Source of the DNA: JAVBNF01 sp031551725
GTDB taxonomy: Bacteria > Bacteroidota > Bacteroidia > Bacteroidales > P3
Direction of reading: 5' to 3'
Assembly (NCBI GenBank): GCA_031551725.1
Contig: JAVBNF010000005.1
Location: 1-15,871 of the forward strand
DNA length: 15,871 bases
Shown piece by piece: positions 1 to 5,665 of the stretch. Below the pieces are notes generated by a model that did no database searches, had not been told where the DNA came from, and saw only the letters and a program-made list of their open reading frames with translations. The first letter of the stretch is position 1. Every line of letters starts with the position of its first letter. The translations under genes and the position numbers were made by a program.

Positions 1-1
1 C

Positions 2-919
2 GGAGTGAGTTTTGTTTCAAATCCAACTATTTCGACCTCACAAATTACTTTAAAATTGCAAGGCCTTTCAGCTGCTGCCGATAATCAAACCTTTACAATA
101 AAGATTACCGGTACCAATCCCAATTATTGTAAATTGGATACGCAATATTTTATATTTCGTTTTTTGGAAAATACATCACGTTTATTCAATGCTACCGCAG
201 ATGCCTCAGCGGTAGTCGGCACTAAGCGCTCCATTATCGATCCTCGGGATAATAAGACTTACAAAATCATAAAAATGCCTGATAATAAGTGGTGGTTTGG
301 ACAAAACCTCAATTATCAAAAAGGTTTAACGCTTAATGGAGGAATGAGCAATAAGGGTGCGGGTAGTTTTTGGTGCCCTACAGCTGCTGGGTTTTCAACT
401 TGTGAGAACGAGTGGGGTGCGCTTTATACATGGGCATGTGCCGTTGCTACCGACGGATTGGCATCTGCTTTTGTGGAACCTTCGACATATTATACAAATA
501 TATCGCCTGCTCATCCCACATCTGTTTCCGGTCGCGGTGTTTGCCCCCCAGGCTGGCATGTTCCGTCGGATAAAGAATGGGTAACAATGTTGGACGCTGT
601 AGAGAGCGATAATTCATCATCGGTTTCTTTTTCTTCATCCGCCTCAACTTGGCAAGGGGTGTCTGGTGGCCATTTAAAAACTAAATGTTCTTTTGGTGTT
701 GCTACCGATAAATATGGCTTTGCGGTTAAAGGAACAGGAATTTGGTATGGACGGTATGATTACGAAAATGCACATGCTCCATTATGGACATCAACAGCCT
801 ATAGTACGACTGATGCATGGAAAATAGACTTACATACTAGTTTTACTTCGCTATACAGGGGATTTGGCTATTATTTTGACAGAACTGCTGCATGTGGGAT
901 TAGATGTATTATGGATTGA
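2..919 (+). CDS. FISUMP-domain surface/secreted protein (5' truncated)
   Basis: The reading frame is open to the left edge, so this is the C-terminal part of a longer protein; the GTG at 5 is probably internal. Numbering from that GTG, about 75 Ser/Thr-rich residues of likely beta-sandwich character precede a FISUMP domain (Fibrobacter succinogenes major paralogous domain) from about residue 77 to the end. Typical marks are DPRDNKTYKIIKMPDNKWW (79-97), GALYTW (138-143), CPPGWHVPSDKEW (180-192) and the terminal CGIRCIMD. FISUMP proteins are generally exported or lipoprotein-like and have no known biochemical function. No T9SS sorting tail follows the domain. Any signal peptide lies outside the window. 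A second FISUMP gene lies at the other end of the window in the opposite orientation. The family call is firm; the function is unknown. Confidence 0.85.
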   Translation, partial: GVSFVSNPTISTSQITLKLQGLSAAADNQTFTIKITGTNPNYCKLDTQYFIFRFLENTSRLFNATADASAVVGTKRSIIDPRDNKTYKIIKMPDNKWWFGQNLNYQKGLTLNGGMSNKGAGSFWCPTAAGFSTCENEWGALYTWACAVATDGLASAFVEPSTYYTNISPAHPTSVSGRGVCPPGWHVPSDKEWVTMLDAVESDNSSSVSFSSSASTWQGVSGGHLKTKCSFGVATDKYGFAVKGTGIWYGRYDYENAHAPLWTSTAYSTTDAWKIDLHTSFTSLYRGFGYYFDRTAACGIRCIMD

Positions 920-942
920 TAAAAATAAAAATATAGATAGAA

Positions 943-981
943 GTATAAAGCCTCTTATCAAAGAGGTTTTATACTTTTCTT
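943..981 (+). terminator. Intrinsic terminator after FISUMP gene
   Basis: A 14-bp stem (943-956 with 961-974, one G-U pair) closes a 4-base loop (ATCA). It is followed by TTTTCTT. It lies 23 bases after the FISUMP stop and separates that gene from metK. Confidence 0.85.
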
Positions 982-984
982 AAT

Positions 985-1019
985 CAATTTTTCATTTTTA
1001 ACTTTTCATTCTTAATTTT
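985..1019. repeat. Degenerate 7-base tandem repeat (5 units)
   Basis: Five consecutive 7-base units read CAATTTT, TCATTTT, TAACTTT, TCATTCT, TAATTTT. Units 2-3 and 4-5 form a 14-base repeat matching at 12 of 14 positions. The tract sits between the FISUMP terminator and the metK promoter box. It is T-rich, so the periodicity is less certain here than in the two other heptamer tracts. Confidence 0.45.
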
Positions 1020-1034
1020 TTTTCGTATCTTTGC
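1004..1034 (+). promoter_or_regulatory. Predicted metK promoter (Bacteroidota type)
   Basis: TATCTTTGC at 1026-1034 matches the Bacteroidota -7 box TAnnTTTG. Eighteen bases upstream is TTTC (1004-1007), a one-mismatch form of the TTTG -33 box. The implied transcript start is near 1040, leaving a leader of about 110 bases before metK. Confidence 0.6.
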
Positions 1035-1040
1035 ACCCGA

Positions 1041-1092
1041 AATGTGGAATACGTTGACTGCTTGCAACCACTCTAAAAAAAGCTAAAATGCC
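1041..1092 (+). ncRNA. SAM-II-like riboswitch candidate in metK leader
   Basis: The leader can form an H-type pseudoknot. P1 pairs GTGG (1044-1047) with CCAC (1068-1071). P2 pairs GCTT (1060-1063) with AAGC (1080-1083). The order of conserved words (TTGCAA, the P1 3' arm, an A-rich stretch of about 10 bases, then GCTAAAA at 1082-1088) matches what I recall of the SAM-II (SAM_alpha) consensus, with near-identical spacing. The gene downstream makes SAM, the expected ligand. Caveats: P1 is only 4 bp, the conserved U-rich part of loop 1 is not obvious, and the 3' GG pairing is weak. It begins about where transcription is predicted to start. The call rests on remembered consensus, not on a covariance search. 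Confidence 0.5.
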
Positions 1093-1138
1093 TCGCAATC
1101 CTGCGTATTCTCATTTTTCAAAAGATTTTATTAATTAA
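1088..1138 (+). CDS. Possible 16-codon leader ORF upstream of metK
   Basis: An ATG at 1088-1090 sits directly at the 3' edge of the SAM-II-like fold (GCTAAAATG). It opens a frame encoding MPRNPAYSHFSKDFIN and stops with TAA at 1136-1138, 14 bases before the metK ATG. No SD precedes it. A frame this short can arise by chance; the reason to list it is that ligand-stabilised folding would bury its start codon. Confidence 0.2.
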   Translation: MPRNPAYSHFSKDFIN

Positions 1139-1152
1139 AAAATATTACGAAA

Positions 1153-2454
1153 ATGAGTTATTTATTTACCTCGGAATCTGTTTCCGAAGGACATCCCGAC
1201 AAAGTTTCCGATCAAATTTCCGACGCTTTATTAGACGAATTTTTGCGTTTCGACCCCGAGTCGAAAGTGGCGTGCGAAACGCTTGTAACTACAGGCCTTG
1301 CCGTTTGCGCCGGCGAAGTGAAAACTAATGGGTATGTAGATGTGCAAAACGTTGCACGCGAAACGATTCGTCAAATTGGTTATACCAAAGCAGAATATCG
1401 TTTTGATGCCGATTCTTGCGGCGTGATTTCTGCTATTCACGAACAATCGCAAGACATCAACCAAGGTGTTGAACGCAAAAAAGCAGAAGACCAAGGTGCC
1501 GGCGACCAAGGCATGATGTTTGGGTACGCTTGTAAAGATATGGACAACTACATGCCGATGGCTGTGGAGCTTTCTCATATTTTATTGCAAGAGCTTGCAG
1601 GTATTCGCCGCGAAGGCAAAAAAATGAAATACCTTCGTCCGGACGCAAAATCGCAAGTGACGATTGAATATGATGATAACGGAACTCCGCTTCGTATTGA
1701 TACCATTGTGATTTCCACACAACACGACGATTTCGACGAAGAAAAGAAAATGTTGAAAGCAATCACAGATGATGTTCAAAATGTTTTAATTCCACGTGTA
1801 GTTAAAACATTGCCGAAACGGATTCAGAAATTGTTCGAAGGCAAATACAAATTGTTGGTGAACCCAACCGGAAAATTCGTGATCGGCGGTCCGCATGGCG
1901 ATACCGGTCTGACCGGCCGTAAGATTATTGTTGATACTTACGGCGGAAAGGGTGCTCACGGCGGCGGTGCTTTCTCAGGAAAAGACTCTTCGAAAGTAGA
2001 CCGTTCGGCAGCTTATGCAATGCGCCACGTGGCTAAAAACATTGTGGCTGCAGGTATTGCCGATGAAGTGTTGGTGCAAGTGGCTTATGCTATCGGTGTG
2101 GCTCAACCTGTCGGATTGTACGTAAACACAATGGGGACAGCGAAAGTGAAAGATGCAAAAGGCAAAATTTTGCACGACGGCGAAATTGCAAAAACAATTG
2201 CAAAATTGGTTGATTTGCGTCCGTATGCGATTGTTAACCGTTTTGGTTTGAAAAATCCGATTTTCTTGCCAACTGCATCTTACGGACATTTTGGCCGCGA
2301 CCATTACAAAAAAGAAGTGGAAGTTTTTTACAAAAATGCAGAAACGAAAACCAAAAAAGTAGGCGGAAAAGAAAAATATTTCAAAGAAATTGAATTTTTC
2401 GCTTGGGAAAAACTGGATTTGGTCCCGGCTTTCAAAAAAGCTTTTAAATTCTAA
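1153..2454 (+). CDS. metK: S-adenosylmethionine synthase
   Basis: Cytosolic enzyme making S-adenosylmethionine from methionine and ATP, with release of phosphate and pyrophosphate. At 433 residues it is longer than the roughly 384-residue E. coli enzyme; the extra length lies in lysine-rich insertions such as residues 391-411. Diagnostic motifs are SESVSEGHPDKVSDQ (7-21, GHPDK in the ATP site), GAGDQGMMFGYA (115-126, methionine/ATP site), GGPHGDTGLTGRK (245-257) and the phosphate-binding GGGAFSGKD (270-278). The residue after GKD is Ser (S279) where many homologues have Pro. The ATG at 1153 is preceded by an A-rich stretch (ATTACGAAA) without an SD, as is usual in Bacteroidota. The structured leader suggests control by SAM. 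A hairpin follows the stop. Identification is secure. Confidence 0.98.
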   Translation: MSYLFTSESVSEGHPDKVSDQISDALLDEFLRFDPESKVACETLVTTGLAVCAGEVKTNGYVDVQNVARETIRQIGYTKAEYRFDADSCGVISAIHEQSQDINQGVERKKAEDQGAGDQGMMFGYACKDMDNYMPMAVELSHILLQELAGIRREGKKMKYLRPDAKSQVTIEYDDNGTPLRIDTIVISTQHDDFDEEKKMLKAITDDVQNVLIPRVVKTLPKRIQKLFEGKYKLLVNPTGKFVIGGPHGDTGLTGRKIIVDTYGGKGAHGGGAFSGKDSSKVDRSAAYAMRHVAKNIVAAGIADEVLVQVAYAIGVAQPVGLYVNTMGTAKVKDAKGKILHDGEIAKTIAKLVDLRPYAIVNRFGLKNPIFLPTASYGHFGRDHYKKEVEVFYKNAETKTKKVGGKEKYFKEIEFFAWEKLDLVPAFKKAFKF

Positions 2455-2464
2455 AAATTATAAC

Positions 2465-2472
2465 TACCTTTG
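2465..2472 (+). promoter_or_regulatory. Possible promoter box for the MFS gene
   Basis: TACCTTTG fits the Bacteroidota TAnnTTTG box and lies 11 bases after the metK stop. No convincing TTTG lies 19-21 bases upstream, so support is weak. A start near 2479 would place most of the following hairpin at the very 5' end of the transporter mRNA. Confidence 0.3.
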
Positions 2473-2473
2473 T

Positions 2474-2519
2474 TTTCGCCTCGCAATAACGTTTGTTTAT
2501 ACGTTGCTGCGAGGCGAAA
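2474..2519 (+). terminator. Long hairpin between metK and MFS gene
   Basis: A perfect 12-bp stem (TTTCGCCTCGCA at 2474-2485 with TGCGAGGCGAAA at 2508-2519) encloses an inner AACGT/ACGTT helix (2488-2492 with 2501-2505). It is followed by TTATTATTATTT rather than a clean T-run, so it is a probable but not ideal metK terminator. It could also stabilise the transporter mRNA if transcription starts at the box just upstream. Confidence 0.55.
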
Positions 2520-2544
2520 TTATTATTATTTAAAATAAAAGTTT

Positions 2545-3813
2545 GTGAAAAAGATATTATCCATTAAACCGATTGTCATTATCGGTGCGTTGTTTTTTGT
2601 ATTTGGTTTTGTAACATGGCTGAATGCGATGTTAATTCCTTATTTAAAAATTGCATGTGAATTAAGCAATTTCCAAGCGAGTTTAGTTGCCTTTGCATTT
2701 TATATCGCTTATTTTGTGTTTGCGGTTCCGTCTTCATTTTTATTGCAAAAAACAGGATTTAAGCGCGGAATGTCGATCGGATTGGGAGTTATGGCCATTG
2801 GAGCGTTTTTGTTTATTCCGGCGGCTTATACGCGCACGTATGGGCTTTTTTTAAGCGGTTTATTTGTGATGGGCGGCGGATTGGCGCTTTTGCAAACGGC
2901 GGCAAATCCGTATGTGGCCATTTTGGGAACACCCGAAACAGCGGCGCGCCGTATCAGCATTATGGGGGTTTGCAATAAAATTGCCGGAGCCATTGCCCCT
3001 CTCCTACTGGGAATGGCAGTGATGGATAAAAGTGATGAAGTTACTCAGGCCTTAACTATTTTCGATGCGCTTGGTTTGCAAGAGCAAAAAGAAGTTATAT
3101 TACAACAGGTGGCCGAAAAAGCCGTTATACCCTATATTTGTATTTGTGGAACATTGATTTTACTCGCTATTGCTGTTTTTGCAACGCATTTGCCGGATAT
3201 CGAAGAGAAAGAAGGAGAAGATCTGGACACCTTGATTCATGAAACACAAAGTATTTGGCATTATCCGCGCTTCCTATTCGGCGTAATTGCTTTGTTTTTA
3301 TATGTAGGTGTGGAAGTTGTAGCCGTTGACCAGATTGTGAATTACGGGCATTTTCTCGGCTTTTCAATGACGGCAGCCAAAGCATTTCCAACTTACACTT
3401 TACTTGCCATGATTGCCGGTTATTTTGTGGGGATTGCCTTGATGCCCAAATGGCTTTCGCAGCGTAATGCGCTTGTGTATTCAGCTTGTTCGGGAATTAT
3501 TTTTAGCCTTGCGGCGATTTTTGCAGGACGTTATTTGTCAATTTCGTCCATTGTGTTATTAGGATTGAGCAATGCGCTTATCTGGCCGGCTATTTGGGGC
3601 TTGGCATTGCAAGATTTACCGTCGAAATTAATGAAAACAGGCTCGTCAATGCTAATTATGGCCATTGCCGGCGGAGCCTTAGTCCCTCTGCTTTACGGAC
3701 GTTTGAGCGACATTATTAATCCACAACAGGCGTATTGGATCTTAGTTCCTTGTTATTTAATCATTTTGCTTTACGCAATTTATGGAACAAAACCGGCATT
3801 TGTGAAAAAATAA
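2545..3813 (+). CDS. Sugar MFS transporter, FucP/GluP family
   Basis: Inner-membrane protein of 422 residues with about 12 membrane segments in two six-helix halves, split by a charged cytoplasmic loop near residues 217-240. Family marks are GFVTWLNAMLIPYLK (21-35), NFQASLVAFAFYIAYF (42-57), the helix-4 LLQTAANPYVAILG (115-128) and RISIMGVCNKIAGAIAPLLLG (136-156). This matches the Bacteroidota branch usually annotated as glucose/galactose or L-fucose:H+ symporter; the substrate cannot be read from sequence. The residues that couple protons in E. coli FucP (Asp46, Glu135) appear, by remembered alignment, as Ala28 and Gln117. The start is taken as GTG at 2545, in frame with the N-terminal MKKILSIKP; no SD is present. 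It stands between two hairpins and is probably transcribed alone. Confidence 0.88.
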   Translation: MKKILSIKPIVIIGALFFVFGFVTWLNAMLIPYLKIACELSNFQASLVAFAFYIAYFVFAVPSSFLLQKTGFKRGMSIGLGVMAIGAFLFIPAAYTRTYGLFLSGLFVMGGGLALLQTAANPYVAILGTPETAARRISIMGVCNKIAGAIAPLLLGMAVMDKSDEVTQALTIFDALGLQEQKEVILQQVAEKAVIPYICICGTLILLAIAVFATHLPDIEEKEGEDLDTLIHETQSIWHYPRFLFGVIALFLYVGVEVVAVDQIVNYGHFLGFSMTAAKAFPTYTLLAMIAGYFVGIALMPKWLSQRNALVYSACSGIIFSLAAIFAGRYLSISSIVLLGLSNALIWPAIWGLALQDLPSKLMKTGSSMLIMAIAGGALVPLLYGRLSDIINPQQAYWILVPCYLIILLYAIYGTKPAFVKK

Positions 3814-3828
3814 AAAAATTCCCCTTTC

Positions 3829-3855
3829 AAACCTTAAACATCTAAGTTTTTTTTT
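3829..3855 (+). terminator. Probable terminator after MFS gene
   Basis: A short stem of AAAC(C)TTA (3829-3836, one bulged C) with TAAGTTT (3843-3849) has a 6-base loop and runs into a stretch of nine T (3847-3855). The stem is weak but the T-run is strong. It abuts the pyrF promoter box. Confidence 0.5.
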
Positions 3856-3856
3856 G

Positions 3857-3864
3857 TATATTTG
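3857..3864 (+). promoter_or_regulatory. Predicted pyrF promoter box
   Basis: TATATTTG matches TAnnTTTG, 23 bases before the pyrF ATG, implying a 5' untranslated region of about 17 bases. No clear TTTG lies at the expected upstream distance. Confidence 0.5.
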
Positions 3865-3887
3865 TAGTTTATCAGAACTTCCATCTC

Positions 3888-4721
3888 ATGAATAGAACCG
3901 AATTAATCAGCAAAATCCGTGAAAAGCAATCTTTCCTTTGTGTAGGATTAGATTCCGAATATTCTAAACTTCCTAAACATTTGCTTGAATGCGAAGACCC
4001 TGTCTTCGAATTTAACAAACAAATTATCGACGCTACGCACGATTTGGCTGTTGCTTACAAACCGAATTTGGCTTTTTACGAATCCAACGGCGTAAAAGGT
4101 TGGATTTCTCTGCAAAAAACGATGGATTACTTACGTAAATTCGATGTTTTTTCCATTGCAGATGCCAAACGCGGCGACATCGGCAACACATCTTCCCAAT
4201 ATGCAAAAGCATTTTTGGACCCGAATGGCGATTTTAACTTCGATTCCTTAACAATTGCTCCTTATATGGGCGAAGATTCGGTAAGTCCGTTTCTCGTTTA
4301 TCCCGGGAAATTCGTGATTTTACTTGCCCTTACGTCAAATAAAGGGGCTAACGATTTTCAGTTTATCAAAAATTTGGACACTCAAAAGCATTTATTTGAA
4401 GAGGTTTTAGAGAAATCGAAAGCATGGGGCAATGCCGACAATATGATGTATGTGGTTGGTGCCACACAAGCTCCCATGTTGGCAAACGTGCGCAAAATTG
4501 TTCCCGATAATTTTCTGTTAATTCCGGGCGTAGGCTCGCAAGGCGGAAGTTTGGCAGACGTTTGTAAATATGGAATGAACAAAGATTGCGGTTTGCTTGT
4601 AAATGCTTCACGCAGTATTTTGTTTGCCTCTTCGGGCGAAGATTTTGCAGTAAAAGCACGTGCAGAAGCGCAGGCTCTGCAACAAGAAATGAAAGTCGAA
4701 TTACAAAAAATAAACCTCTAA
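3888..4721 (+). CDS. pyrF: Orotidine 5'-phosphate decarboxylase (type 2)
   Basis: Cytosolic enzyme converting OMP to UMP, the last step of de novo pyrimidine synthesis. The 277-residue length fits the type 2 subfamily rather than the roughly 245-residue E. coli type. The catalytic charge network is visible: Lys58 in AYKPN (56-60) and Asp92, Lys94 and Asp97 in DAKRGDIGNT (92-101). Phosphate-binding elements are IPGVGSQGG (212-220) and NASRSI with Arg242 (239-244). The ATG at 3888 follows the predicted promoter closely and gives the expected N-terminus with FLCVGLD at 16-22. Its stop codon shares one base with the start of the next gene (TAATG), so the two are co-transcribed. Secure. Confidence 0.97.
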   Translation: MNRTELISKIREKQSFLCVGLDSEYSKLPKHLLECEDPVFEFNKQIIDATHDLAVAYKPNLAFYESNGVKGWISLQKTMDYLRKFDVFSIADAKRGDIGNTSSQYAKAFLDPNGDFNFDSLTIAPYMGEDSVSPFLVYPGKFVILLALTSNKGANDFQFIKNLDTQKHLFEEVLEKSKAWGNADNMMYVVGATQAPMLANVRKIVPDNFLLIPGVGSQGGSLADVCKYGMNKDCGLLVNASRSILFASSGEDFAVKARAEAQALQQEMKVELQKINL

Positions 4722-5650
4722 TGTTCCGAAAAATCAGTCCCTTTATTTTATTTTGTGTAATAACTCTCAACTCTTTCGCGCAAAGTGTCAACACAACCTT
4801 TTCCATGGACAATGAAGGCTGGCAGCCGGCTTATTCCGGCTATCCTGCGCAAGGTGAGGAAGGTTATGAATTGAATATTGAGCGAAATGCAATCCCCACG
4901 CCATTCTCTGGTCGTAATGGCATGTTTTTTTCGGGAAAGAACTACAGCAATCGTCTATTTCTTTTTGTGAAAAAAGAAATCACCGGACTGGAAGCAAATA
5001 CAGCGTACAGCATCATTTTCAACATGTCGATTATTTCGGAAATCAATCCTGACCCGGGTGCCGGCGATCGGATATTTGTCAAAGTTGGTGCTATGACCGA
5101 CCGTCCAATTACCACCCAAACCGGCATGGTAGCAAATAATATCAAAATGGGTGAACGTGGAAAAAGCGGCCGCGATATGTTCATGTTGGGTGTTGTTGAA
5201 AAAGCAAAAAATACTCCCGGCTGGGGCAATCAGATTTTACATAATTACCATCAACCGTTGATGGTGAATACCGATAACCGCGGCCGACTTTGGCTGATTG
5301 TCGGTTTTGAGCCCGAAATGGTCGAAATGCCTCCCTTCTACCTAAGCTCCGTGCGCGTGGTTTTGCGTAATGAAGGCCAAGCACGAGCAATCGAGGCGAT
5401 GAATCCTTCGAAAATACATATGTATCCAAGTTCTACAGGTGGATATGTCAACTTTGAATCCGACTTTGGCAGTCCGGTCGAAATGGTGAGCGTTTTCACA
5501 GATGACGGACATTTGATGCAGGTATATACTTTTCAAGAAAGTCTGGCGGAATATTCGATTTCAACCTCGAATTTATCATCAGGCATATATAAATTCGTAT
5601 TTACGCTTGGCGACGGTAGAACTGCCACTAAAACGTTCTCAATCGAATAA
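4721..5650 (+). CDS. Secreted protein with T9SS type A sorting domain
   Basis: Predicted 309-residue exported protein. The start at 4721 overlaps the pyrF stop by one base and immediately gives a signal peptide (MFRKISPFILFCVITLNSFA, cleavage likely after Ala20); a longer frame from 4586 inside pyrF would bury this signal. Residues 21-220 look like one beta-sandwich module rich in aromatic and Asn/Gly residues, similar in style to carbohydrate-binding or jelly-roll folds, but I recognise no family. Residues 228-309 resemble the type IX secretion C-terminal sorting domain: KIHMYPS (231-237), a GHLMQVY strand, LSSGIYKFVF (285-294) and terminal KTFSIE. The YPNP core is degenerate (YPSS). The protein would cross the outer membrane by T9SS and be anchored or released outside. 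Function unknown; the link to pyrF is probably only transcriptional. Confidence 0.75.
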   Translation: MFRKISPFILFCVITLNSFAQSVNTTFSMDNEGWQPAYSGYPAQGEEGYELNIERNAIPTPFSGRNGMFFSGKNYSNRLFLFVKKEITGLEANTAYSIIFNMSIISEINPDPGAGDRIFVKVGAMTDRPITTQTGMVANNIKMGERGKSGRDMFMLGVVEKAKNTPGWGNQILHNYHQPLMVNTDNRGRLWLIVGFEPEMVEMPPFYLSSVRVVLRNEGQARAIEAMNPSKIHMYPSSTGGYVNFESDFGSPVEMVSVFTDDGHLMQVYTFQESLAEYSISTSNLSSGIYKFVFTLGDGRTATKTFSIE

Positions 5651-5665
5651 TTTATTTCGATTTTT
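5641..5665 (+). terminator. Hairpin at the convergent junction
   Basis: AATCGAA (5641-5647) pairs with TTCGATT (5656-5662), followed by TTT. The 8-base loop (5648-5655) contains the TAA of the + strand gene and the TAA of the - strand gene. The short T-run is on the + strand side; nothing comparable follows on the - strand. Confidence 0.45.

Noticed and set aside
1044..1110. SAM-I (S-box) riboswitch in the metK leader
   Set aside because: The S-box core words and multi-helix junction are absent; the leader is too short.
4586..4720. N-terminal extension of the T9SS protein into pyrF
   Set aside because: It would overlap pyrF by 136 bases and bury the signal peptide that begins exactly at the 4721 ATG.
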